A stretch of DNA of 64,000 nt from Picosynechococcus sp. PCC 7003 (GTDB lineage: Bacteria; Cyanobacteriota; Cyanobacteriia; Cyanobacteriales; MRBY01), in NCBI RefSeq assembly GCF_001693255.1, contig NZ_CP016474.1:124001-188000 (forward strand), written 5' to 3'. Numbering within the stretch: position 1 is the first letter of the stretch; each line of letters begins with the position of its first letter. Below are positions 39,149 to 46,661 of this stretch, piece by piece. The notes under the pieces are model-generated. The model saw only the letters and a list, made by a program, of their open reading frames with translations, made no database searches and had not been told where the DNA came from. A program made the position numbers and the translations under genes.

Positions 39149-39222
39149 AATCATTACTTATTCAGTTTTACTGTCAAAGCAATCATCTTTTTTTCAACTA
39201 AGCCCTAAGACTCAATCCGGTA

Positions 39223-40305
39223 TTAACCGTTGATTGCAGGTGCTTGCAGTGCTACAGGAGCTTGCTCGCCAGCTGCTAAGTCTAAGGGGAAGTTGTGAGC
39301 ATTACGCTCGTGCATTACTTCAAAACCGAGGTTGGCACGGTTCAGAATGTCAGCCCAGGTGTTGATTACACGACCTTGAGAATCAAGGATGGACTGGTTG
39401 AAGTTGAAACCGTTCAGGTTGAATGCCATGGTAGATACACCAAGGGCAGTGAACCAGATACCTACTACAGGCCATGCACCCAAGAAGAAGTGCAAGGAAC
39501 GAGAGTTGTTGAAAGATGCATATTGGAAGATCAAACGACCGAAGTAGCCGTGAGCTGCAACGATGTTGTAGGTTTCTTCCTCTTGACCGAACTTGTAACC
39601 GTAGTTTTGAGATTCGGTTTCAGTAGTCTCACGTACCAAAGAAGAGGTTACGAGAGAACCGTGCATTGCGGAGAACAAAGAACCACCGAATACACCAGCC
39701 ACACCAAGCATGTGGAAGGGGTGCATCAGGATGTTGTGCTCTGCCTGGAATACGATCATGAAGTTGAACGTACCAGAGATACCCAAAGGCATACCATCAG
39801 AGAAGGAACCTTGACCGATGGGGTAGATGAGGAATACTGCAGTTGCTGCTGCTACGGGAGCAGAGAATGCAACACAGATCCAGGGACGCATACCGAGGCG
39901 GTAAGAAAGTTCCCACTCACGACCCATGTAGCAGAATACGCCAATGAGGAAGTGGAAAATTACCAACTGGTAAGGGCCACCGTTGTACAACCACTCATCG
40001 AGGGAAGCTGCTTCCCAGATGGGATAGAAGTGGAGACCAATTGCGTTAGAAGAAGGTACAACTGCGCCAGAGACGATGTTGTTACCGTAAAGGAGAGAAC
40101 CTGCTACGGGCTCACGGATACCGTCGATGTCAACGGGAGGAGCAGCGATGAACGCAATGATGAAGCAGGTGGTTGCAGTGAGAAGGGTAGGAATCATCAG
40201 GACGCCGAACCAACCGACATAGATGCGGTTCTCGGTGCTGGTGATCCACTGACAGAACTTCTCCCACAAGGAAGCGCTGCCGCGCTGTTGTAGTGTAGTA
40301 GTCAT
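39223..40305 (-). CDS. psbA: Photosystem II D1 protein, Glu130 (high-light) form
   Basis: A 360-residue reaction-centre protein. All functional residues are in place: Tyr161, Asp170, Glu189, His190, His198, His215, Ser264, His272, His332, Glu333, His337, Asp342 and Ala344. The C-terminal extension after Ala344 ([16 protein letters not shown]) is removed in the cell. Residue 130 is Glu (GREWELS), the form associated with high light rather than the Gln130 low-light form. It is monocistronic, with a promoter at 40381-40409 and a leader of about 70 nt containing a hairpin. Confidence 0.99.
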   Translation of the reverse strand: MTTTLQQRGSASLWEKFCQWITSTENRIYVGWFGVLMIPTLLTATTCFIIAFIAAPPVDIDGIREPVAGSLLYGNNIVSGAVVPSSNAIGLHFYPIWEAASLDEWLYNGGPYQLVIFHFLIGVFCYMGREWELSYRLGMRPWICVAFSAPVAAATAVFLIYPIGQGSFSDGMPLGISGTFNFMIVFQAEHNILMHPFHMLGVAGVFGGSLFSAMHGSLVTSSLVRETTETESQNYGYKFGQEEETYNIVAAHGYFGRLIFQYASFNNSRSLHFFLGAWPVVGIWFTALGVSTMAFNLNGFNFNQSILDSQGRVINTWADILNRANLGFEVMHERNAHNFPLDLAAGEQAPVALQAPAING

Positions 40306-40338
40306 GTGTTTATGATTGCTATGAGATTATCAAGGTGC

Positions 40339-40358
40339 GTTCTAAAGCAATTTAGAAC
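40339..40358. promoter_or_regulatory. Hairpin in the psbA leader; terminator-like on the antisense strand
   Basis: GTTCTAAA-GCAA-TTTAGAAC is a perfect 8-bp inverted repeat. In the psbA transcript it lies about 15-35 nt from the predicted 5' end. On the plus strand it is followed by TGG and TTTTTTT, the form of an intrinsic terminator for antisense RNA. Confidence 0.7.
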
Positions 40359-40380
40359 TGGTTTTTTTATGTATGTGTCC

Positions 40381-40409
40381 ATACTAACAGAGAAATAAAG
40401 TTTTGTAAA
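40381..40409 (-). promoter_or_regulatory. psbA promoter
   Basis: On the minus strand TTTACA (-35), a 17-bp spacer and TAGTAT (-10, 4 of 6 to consensus). The spacing and placement are typical of cyanobacterial psbA promoters. Confidence 0.75.
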
Positions 40410-40475
40410 GTATTCTCAGATATTTTTTACATTTACTGTGGTGTTGGCAAAGTGAAAGCCGGATAAAAAGGGGAC

Positions 40476-42629
40476 TTAGAGAGTTTGGAGTTTTCGGTTT
40501 AGCTCAGGATTGTAAAGGCGTTCGTAGTTCCAATAATTCGCAAAGACAGATTCGACGTAGTTTTTCGTTTCATTGAACGGAATCTGTTCGATAAAGGTGT
40601 CGGGGTCATCGAGGCCGTAACGTTGTAGCCATTGGGCCACGTTGCCGGGGCCAGCATTGTAACTGGCGATCGCCAACATAGAATTGTCATCATATTCCCG
40701 GTGGGTATAGCGCAGATACCAGGTACCGAGCTGAATATTGCTTTCTGGGTCACTGAGATCATAGGTGCCACTATCGGTCTGCTGGGCAATCCATTCGGCG
40801 GTACTGGGCATCACCTGCATTAACCCCTTTGCTCCCACCGGGGATTCAATATTTTTCTCAAAGCGAGATTCTTGGCGCATTAAAGAAACGACCAATAGGG
40901 GATTGAGGTCATTTTCGGCGGCCCAACGCTGGATCGGCTCTGCATAGGGGAACGGGAAAAGGGAGTGCCAATAGGTTTCGTTTTCCCGGAGTGCTAACCA
41001 AGCTTGGCGATCGCCGGGGTTATCCCGTTGGCTGAGATTCCAAATGGTATTGATCCCCTGGAGATAGCGACCTTGGGCAAGTTTCAACAAACCCTGGGTA
41101 AAGGTTTCGGGGACAGTAAGATCTGTTTTACTCGCGAGTTCGAGTTGGAGGGTATTCCAAGCGTCAAAATCCTGGCCGAGGCGATAAAGCTCCTGAAACG
41201 TTTCGGAACCTGCCGGGGGGACAGGGCGAGTTTCGGGAATATCTAATACTGGTTGGAGGCTGCGCACAGAGTTAAAATCTCCCACATCCCAACCAAGTTG
41301 CACTGCCGATCGCCAAGCATAGTAGGATTCGGGGTAGTCGCGGAGGACTTGTTGATAGGCTTGTTTCGCCGCTTGGGTTTCACCGAGTTGTTGTTGCCAT
41401 TTTCCCGTCCAAAAAATAGATTCAGGGGTGAGGGAATGGTCGGGGGTCAGGGAGGCGATCGCCTTGGCCCATTCAATGGCCTTGGTGTAATTTTCTTCTG
41501 CGGCATAACGTTCGGCCTGTTGCCAGCGATATTCTGTGGTGGCGGCTCCGTCTTTATAGGAACTGAGGGCTTTTTCGCGGGTTTGGCTGGCGGAACTGTT
41601 ACTCCCCAACTTTTCTAAAAGGTTGGCCTTGGCAAAAAGAGCGTCGGGGGCTTCCTCTGGAAATTTTTGGGTGGCTTGATCTAAATAAGTTAGCGCCGTA
41701 GTGTCATTGACTAAAGTTGCGAGACGACGTAAACCAAGGCCCGTTTCTGGGGCATCGGGGAAAGTTTTGATCAAAGCTTCGTAGGCAGGTCGGGCTTGCT
41801 CCGGTTGGTCACTGACCTGGAAGCTGCGGGCGAGGCGGTACAAATTCTGGGGCGTTCGGGGTGCTTTTTGGTAGGCGGTGGCGGCGTCGGCATACTGCCA
41901 TTGATCCCAAAAGCTATCGGCGATCGCCTGCCAGGTTTCTGGGGATAACTGCTCGGCAAAATTATCGATTAAAGCTTGACGGACTGCGGCAATATCCGGG
42001 GCATCGGCGTCATATTTGAGGCGTAGTTCCAACAGATCCCGTTGCTTGGGGTTATCGGCAAGACGCTGTTGAATTAAGCTTTGGGTGCGCGGGTGGGCGG
42101 GATATTCGGCGATCGCCTGGTCGGCATACTTCCCATCGTAGGCACTGAGGCGAAAAAGGGCTTCGGCGGCGGCACCATCCTCCGGGTAATTTTGCACCAC
42201 ATCAAACCAAATTACCTGGGCCTGTTCAGGATTGTTGACTAATTCATAGGCACGCCCCCGTTTGATCAAAATATGGGGCGTGAGTACGGGATAGTCCTGC
42301 TCTAGGTTCTCGAAGGCGGCTAGGGCAGCGGCACCATCCTGTTCGACGAGATAATCCATCCCTAACAAGTAACGGGCGCGACTGCGGTCAAGACTCTTTT
42401 TCTTCCCGTTGGCGATCGCCTCAAGCTGTTCCCGACGTTCCTCTGGTGTTTGTTCTACCAGGGTCAACACCTCAGAATCGCTTGCTTCAGAGGATTCCAC
42501 TTGGCTGGCATTCTGGGATAACAACGGGATCTGCTGCCGGGCGGCGATTGCCCCCAGACCCAAAACCCCCGTTAAACCAAGGCCAATCCAAAAGGTTGGC
42601 GAACTGTACTTGACCCGAACCCGCTTCAT
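40476..42629 (-). CDS. Soluble lytic transglycosylase (Slt70-like) with TPR repeats
   Basis: A 717-residue envelope enzyme that cleaves peptidoglycan glycan strands. A single N-terminal membrane anchor or signal (SPTFWIGLGLTGVLGLGAIAA) is followed by about 450 residues of tetratricopeptide-like helical repeats. The SLT catalytic domain at the C-terminus (NPLLVVSLMRQESRFEKN) holds the catalytic Glu, with GAKGLMQVMPSTA and ASYNAGPGNV. It is monocistronic and lies between psbA and desB on the same strand, with no clear functional tie to them. Confidence 0.92.
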   Translation of the reverse strand: MKRVRVKYSSPTFWIGLGLTGVLGLGAIAARQQIPLLSQNASQVESSEASDSEVLTLVEQTPEERREQLEAIANGKKKSLDRSRARYLLGMDYLVEQDGAAALAAFENLEQDYPVLTPHILIKRGRAYELVNNPEQAQVIWFDVVQNYPEDGAAAEALFRLSAYDGKYADQAIAEYPAHPRTQSLIQQRLADNPKQRDLLELRLKYDADAPDIAAVRQALIDNFAEQLSPETWQAIADSFWDQWQYADAATAYQKAPRTPQNLYRLARSFQVSDQPEQARPAYEALIKTFPDAPETGLGLRRLATLVNDTTALTYLDQATQKFPEEAPDALFAKANLLEKLGSNSSASQTREKALSSYKDGAATTEYRWQQAERYAAEENYTKAIEWAKAIASLTPDHSLTPESIFWTGKWQQQLGETQAAKQAYQQVLRDYPESYYAWRSAVQLGWDVGDFNSVRSLQPVLDIPETRPVPPAGSETFQELYRLGQDFDAWNTLQLELASKTDLTVPETFTQGLLKLAQGRYLQGINTIWNLSQRDNPGDRQAWLALRENETYWHSLFPFPYAEPIQRWAAENDLNPLLVVSLMRQESRFEKNIESPVGAKGLMQVMPSTAEWIAQQTDSGTYDLSDPESNIQLGTWYLRYTHREYDDNSMLAIASYNAGPGNVAQWLQRYGLDDPDTFIEQIPFNETKNYVESVFANYWNYERLYNPELNRKLQTL

Positions 42630-42710
42630 GGTGGTGCCGTCATTAATTCAACGGTCTTGATCATAGGCGATCTCTCAAAAATCCGGTGCTTTACCCAGGC
42701 GATCGCCGCA

Positions 42711-42742
42711 AAAAAAACCTAACTTCCAGGGGAAATTAGGGC
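42711..42742 (-). terminator. Terminator of desB
   Basis: On the minus strand CCTAATTTCC pairs with GGAAGTTAGG (one mismatch) over CCT, followed by TTTTTTTT. It lies about 35 bp after the desB stop. Confidence 0.85.
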
Positions 42743-42774
42743 AAAAAAGAGAGATTGTGACAGTAATAATACCG

Positions 42775-43827
42775 CTACTTTTTCGGCTGATAGTAGAGGT
42801 TAGACCCTTGATCGGCGATGTAATGGCAGGCCTTTTGGGATCTAAAGAAACTGCGCCAAATGGGAGCATGGCTCACCCGGTAATAATCGCCCAGGAGAGG
42901 CTTGATCGCTTCCGTCGCATCCTTGAGATAGTAGTGGGGAATGGTATGGAAAATGTGGTGGGCGACGTGGGTGCCAATATTATGGTGAATTTCGTTGAAA
43001 ATGCCATAATCCCGGTCAATGGTGGAGAGGGCGCCCTTGAGGTAGTACCAGTCATCACCCCGATACCAGGGAATATCCGCTTCGGTATGGTGCAGATAAG
43101 TCACTAAATCGAGCCAAACTACAAAGATGACGTAGGGCACGAAATAGAATTTCACAAAGGCAAGAAGCCCGAACTGCACTGTAAACCACGCGAGAAAACC
43201 GACCATGGCGATAATCGCGGCGGTGCTGACGATGATATCGTTGCGCTCGGCAGGCTTAAACAAAGGGCTTTTTGGCGAAAAATGGGAACCAGGCCCCCGA
43301 CCCGGCGATCGCTTAAACAAATAAATTGGATAGGCAATCAGGGGCGCATAGAAACGGACAAGCTTTTCAGCGAAACCCATTTGGTCATATTTCGACTCTG
43401 GGATCGGGTACCAACTCTCATCGGTATCAATGTTGCCCGTATTGGAGTGGTGGGTGCGGTGGGAAATGCGCCAACCATGGAAGGGCACCAAAATCGGCGT
43501 GTGGCTCAAATGGCCGATTAAGTTATTGAGCCATTTGGATTTAGAAAAAGAGCCGTGGCCGCAATCATGGCCGACCACAAATAAAGCCCAAAACATCGTG
43601 CCCTGGGCAAACCAAAAGATGGGATAGAAAAACCAAGAATCTAAATAAGCGGCGATCGCATAGAGACCGGCAATGATCCCAATATCAAGAAAGAAATAAG
43701 CGAGGGAACGGAAGACAGAAGGCTGAAAACAGTAGTCTGGGATGGCTGCTTTCACATCCTTCAGGGTGAAGGGCAGATCCTGCCGTAGAGACTCGCGACT
43801 CCCTGGGGAGCGGACTGTGCTTTGCAT
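42775..43827 (-). CDS. desB: Acyl-lipid omega-3 (delta-15) desaturase
   Basis: A 350-residue membrane diiron enzyme that inserts the omega-3 double bond into membrane lipids. The three His boxes are HDCGH (87-91), HRTHH (123-127) and HVAHH near residue 290. GTMFWALFVVGHDCGHGSF, HTPILVPFHGW and GALSTIDRDYGIFNEIHH match the DesB group rather than the delta-12 DesA. Transcription of desB is low-temperature induced in relatives; no cold box was assigned here. The first TnpB element sits about 145 bp upstream of its start. Confidence 0.92.
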   Translation of the reverse strand: MQSTVRSPGSRESLRQDLPFTLKDVKAAIPDYCFQPSVFRSLAYFFLDIGIIAGLYAIAAYLDSWFFYPIFWFAQGTMFWALFVVGHDCGHGSFSKSKWLNNLIGHLSHTPILVPFHGWRISHRTHHSNTGNIDTDESWYPIPESKYDQMGFAEKLVRFYAPLIAYPIYLFKRSPGRGPGSHFSPKSPLFKPAERNDIIVSTAAIIAMVGFLAWFTVQFGLLAFVKFYFVPYVIFVVWLDLVTYLHHTEADIPWYRGDDWYYLKGALSTIDRDYGIFNEIHHNIGTHVAHHIFHTIPHYYLKDATEAIKPLLGDYYRVSHAPIWRSFFRSQKACHYIADQGSNLYYQPKK

Positions 43828-44047
43828 TCAGTTTCAAAAAGAGGTTAACAAATGTTTACGATTTTACTGCCTTTTGTCGGGATGCAGGGGAAATCACCGC
43901 AAAATTCCTTAATTTCGTTTAATTTTTCCCATTGTCTGGCCCTGGCGATCGCCCCAAAACTTCTTGAACTTGGGCGCGGCAGTCCCTATCTCTCTTTAGG
44001 GTAGGGAAGGATAGCGCGGCTACTGAAGAGAAACGGAAGTAGCCAAA

Positions 44048-44185
44048 TCAATCAGGCTTAGGCAATCGCCTTATGTACTCTCTGATAATTTGAGCCATGC
44101 TGACATCCTTGTTGGACGCGAACGCCTTGAGTCTTGCCAGATCCTCTGATGTTAGCCTTATTTTTAGTATTTCTGACTTGTTCAT
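44048..44185 (-). CDS. 45-residue ribbon-helix-helix (CopG-like) protein
   Basis: Too short for usual gene-finding limits but convincing. It reads MNKSEILKIRLT (beta strand), SEDLARLKAFASNKDV (helix 1) and SMAQIIREYIRRL (helix 2), the exact order of a ribbon-helix-helix DNA-binding domain. It is divergent from tnpB with 28 bp between start codons, in the position usually held by tnpA. Such proteins act as dimers on palindromic operators; two dyads lie in the gap. The stop is TGA at 44048-44050. No strong ribosome site is visible. Confidence 0.8.
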   Translation of the reverse strand: MNKSEILKIRLTSEDLARLKAFASNKDVSMAQIIREYIRRLPKPD

Positions 44186-44219
44186 TGTGGGCACAATAGA
44201 CTACCATAGGAGCATGGTA
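44184..44219. promoter_or_regulatory. Two perfect dyads overlapping both start codons of the element
   Basis: ATTGTG-GG-CACAAT (44184-44197) overlaps the RHH start codon. TACCAT-AGGAGC-ATGGTA (44202-44219) has the tnpB ATG in its right arm and the AGGAG ribosome site in its loop. They are candidate operators for the RHH protein; the second could also fold in the mRNA and hide the tnpB start. Confidence 0.7.
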
Positions 44220-45461
44220 ACACGCCGAATCACTTACAGGCTCTATCCAAGTCGCCAACAGCAAAAAAAGCTGCACTATTGGCGGCGTTTACATTGCAGT
44301 TTGTATAACGCAGCGATTGCTAACCGTAAAACCCAGTACCAAAAGTTCAACCATGCAGTCGATTACTTTGAGCAGCAAAATAGTCTGCCAGGGTTCAAGC
44401 AAGTATGGCCAGAATTTAAGGAACTGGGTTCCCATGCCCTACAGGCAACGTTAAAGCGAGTGGACTTTGCCTTCAACCGATTTTTTAAGGGATTGGGGGG
44501 ATATCCAAAGTTCAAGGCATCTCGACGCTATGGAGGGTGGACATATCCCTGCGGGGCAGGTTGGCAGGTAGAAACAGACGGTCAGCATGGCTTTCTCAAG
44601 TTGAGCCACTTAGGCAGAATGCAAATGAGAGGGAAAGCTCGCACCTGGGGAAAACCAACAACTTGCACAATTTTCTTCCGCCAGGGCAAGTGGTATGCCT
44701 CAATCACCGTCAAATGTGAACCCAAGCGGGAAACCGAGGGTGGGTCTGTGGGGATTGATTTAGGTTGCAAGGAAGCGATTACCCTTTCTACAGGGGAGCA
44801 ACTATCAAAGCCTGGCTTTATCAAAGTCGGTGAGGTTGCTGTAAGGCAAGCATCCAAGCAACTCAGACGAAAGCGTGCACCAAACCGAAATAAGCGAGTT
44901 AAAGCATCGCGGCGGTGGCAAAAAGCGAGACGGCAGGTATCAATGCGGCAACGCAAAATTACCCGTCAGCGCGAAGATTGGCTGCATCAAATCACAAGCA
45001 ACATAGTCAGCGGTAATAGCCTAGTTGCAGGTGAGCAGTTAAACGTCAAAAACATGACCCGCAAAGCCAAAAAAGGCAGCAAACGGAAAGCTCAAAAAAC
45101 AGGGCTTAACCGCTCCATTCTCTCGGTTGGCTTCGGCATGATTGGTTCAATGCTGGAATACAAGCTGGCAGAGGCAGGAGGATTTTATGTGGAGTCCCCG
45201 ACAAGGACGCTTAAGCCCTCTCAGCGTTGCGCTAAATGTTGGGAGCTAACGCCAAAGACATTGGCAGACAGGGTACATATTTGCTCAAACCCAAACTGTG
45301 GCCACAGGGAGGATAGAGATATCAATGCAGCTCAGGTTAATTTAGCCTGGGCAAGGGGTCAGGAACTGGCCTCTTCAGTCGCGGAGCCGCCAAGCTCTAC
45401 CGATTGCGGAAGCATGAGGCAACTTGGGGCGATGAAACGACGGAAACTCCATGCCTCTTAG
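44214..45461 (+). CDS. tnpB: TnpB RNA-guided nuclease of the first element, intact
   Basis: A 415-residue protein with the N-terminal OrfB helix-turn-helix region (RRITYRLYPSRQQQKKL), then a split RuvC site: Asp182 (GIDLG), Glu274 (AGEQLNVKNM) and Asp369 (EDRDINAAQ). The zinc finger is Cys339/Cys342/Cys357/Cys362. All catalytic residues are present, so it is probably active as an omega-RNA-guided DNA nuclease. The ATG at 44214 follows AGGAG by one base, a tight spacing; the longer upstream frame would cross the divergent gene. The stop lies inside the right-end hairpin. Confidence 0.92.
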   Translation: MVTRRITYRLYPSRQQQKKLHYWRRLHCSLYNAAIANRKTQYQKFNHAVDYFEQQNSLPGFKQVWPEFKELGSHALQATLKRVDFAFNRFFKGLGGYPKFKASRRYGGWTYPCGAGWQVETDGQHGFLKLSHLGRMQMRGKARTWGKPTTCTIFFRQGKWYASITVKCEPKRETEGGSVGIDLGCKEAITLSTGEQLSKPGFIKVGEVAVRQASKQLRRKRAPNRNKRVKASRRWQKARRQVSMRQRKITRQREDWLHQITSNIVSGNSLVAGEQLNVKNMTRKAKKGSKRKAQKTGLNRSILSVGFGMIGSMLEYKLAEAGGFYVESPTRTLKPSQRCAKCWELTPKTLADRVHICSNPNCGHREDRDINAAQVNLAWARGQELASSVAEPPSSTDCGSMRQLGAMKRRKLHAS

Positions 45462-45520
45462 GCTGGAGTAGTTCATGAGTTCTTTGTAGAATAGAAACTA
45501 GTCCATTGCACAAAAATTTT

Positions 45521-45988
45521 ATGTCCACTACCACTGAACCCACGGATCGTTTATTTGGCGCCTTACCCTACCTTCTACCCCTCGTTTATGCCTTGCCCCT
45601 GGGGATTCCATTTTTGAGGCAATTCCCGATTCTCTCGATTATCTATGTACCCCTACAGCCATTAATCCGCCTTTATTCTTTTCCCTTTGCGGGGCTGATT
45701 ATTTTCTTCGTCCTCTACAGCGCGGTGGTACGGAACAGCCGGATTAGTCACTTCATCCGCTTCAACACCCTACAAGCGATTCTCATCGATATTGCCTTGA
45801 TTTTATTGAGCATTGTGATTCAATTATTCGGCTTTGGGAGTGGGGGCATTCTCATCGAAACCCTTTCTAATGTAGCTTTCCTCGGCACTCTAGTCGCCTG
45901 TGGTTATGCCATGGTGCAATCAATTCTCGGCAAATATGCGGAGTTGCCGACCATCTCCCAGGCCGCCTATTCCCAATTACCCTACTAA
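45521..45988 (+). CDS. Tic20-family membrane protein
   Basis: A 155-residue protein with four hydrophobic helices. DRLFGALPYLLPLVYALPLG, HFIRFNTLQAILIDIALILL and ETLSNVAFLGTLVACGYAMVQS match the Tic20 family, whose plastid members form part of the inner-envelope import channel. The bacterial function is unknown. The ATG at 45521 is chosen over a TTG five codons upstream. The first TnpB element ends about 45 bp before it, so its promoter may have been altered by the insertion. Confidence 0.82.
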   Translation: MSTTTEPTDRLFGALPYLLPLVYALPLGIPFLRQFPILSIIYVPLQPLIRLYSFPFAGLIIFFVLYSAVVRNSRISHFIRFNTLQAILIDIALILLSIVIQLFGFGSGGILIETLSNVAFLGTLVACGYAMVQSILGKYAELPTISQAAYSQLPY

Positions 45989-46091
45989 TTTGGGAGAAAT
46001 GGGCAAAATTTTAGCAATTTAGGGTCTAATCGAGAAACTTTTTTGCGGTTACCCCAGACAAATAATCATGGTGAAGTATTAGGGAAACACA

Positions 46092-46649
46092 ATGGCGAAA
46101 TTGATGATGTTAGAGCCTTATCAATTATTGTTGGGCGGCGTAGTGGCGATCGCCTTTTTGACGGTGGGCCTCACGGTGGGGGTGAGTAATGCCCTGGGGC
46201 GTAATATTCTCAAACCACGGCAGTTTAGCTGTCAGCCCGTCATAGAACCCCAAACAGGAGAGTTGATGTGGACAGTCTTCCATCAAGGCCAGGGACAACC
46301 ACAACCTTGGCTACAAATGGTGCCGGGCATGGAAGGGGATGTGTCCCTCAAAAGTCGTTGTGAACAGGTGGCCCAGCGGCTCGATTCACTGGCATCACAA
46401 GAGCTCCGCGCCCTTACCTATCAGCCCAATCCGGCCACCCCAGAACGGGAAGTGATCTGTGCCCTAACCCAGGTTAAAAGTGCCCCTTGTACAACGCTCT
46501 TGATTTTGAAGCCCGATACAGACCCAACGCAGTTTTTTGCAGATTTGACCCTGCCCCTGCGCCAATGGGGGGAGAGGATGCAATTAGAGACCGCAAACCA
46601 AGTGCCCCTCGATCTGCAACCCTATCTTCTGGGGCCCGCGTCTCCCTAG
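46092..46649 (+). CDS. COP23-domain-like membrane protein
   Basis: A 185-residue protein with one N-terminal hydrophobic helix (LLLGGVVAIAFLTVGLTVGV) and a soluble part. FSCQPV, TVFHQGQGQPQPWLQM, SRCEQVAQRLDSL and REVICAL follow the conserved pattern of the COP23 (circadian oscillating protein) domain, including its cysteines. COP23 was described as a clock-regulated membrane protein in cyanobacteria; its role is not known. It follows the Tic20-like gene by about 100 bp. Confidence 0.6.
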   Translation: MAKLMMLEPYQLLLGGVVAIAFLTVGLTVGVSNALGRNILKPRQFSCQPVIEPQTGELMWTVFHQGQGQPQPWLQMVPGMEGDVSLKSRCEQVAQRLDSLASQELRALTYQPNPATPEREVICALTQVKSAPCTTLLILKPDTDPTQFFADLTLPLRQWGERMQLETANQVPLDLQPYLLGPASP

Positions 46650-46661
46650 AGCCTGGGCAGC

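Larger units (their letters stand above)
43974..45476 (+). mobile_element. TnpB-only IS200/IS605-type element with a divergent RHH gene
   Basis: The left end starts GCGCGGCAGTCCC and has a hairpin arm pair TCCCTA/TAGGGA (43983-44007). The right end is a 10-bp stem with one bulged T (ACTCCA-T-GCCT / AGGC-TGGAGT, 45446-45469), then AGTTCAT. Both ends recur in the remnant at 14902, which fixes the boundaries to within a couple of bases. No tnpA is present. It carries tnpB and a small ribbon-helix-helix gene. No target duplication is seen, as expected for the family. Confidence 0.85.

Noticed and set aside
39295-40293. A 332-codon open frame antisense to psbA
   Set aside because: It mirrors the strongly codon-biased psbA gene; its protein is Cys/Glu/Arg-rich without a fold or family, and psbA is certain.
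44097-44213. N-terminal extension of the first TnpB (39 extra codons)
   Set aside because: The family start is MVTRRITYRLYP at 44214 with AGGAG upstream; the extension is antisense to the RHH gene.
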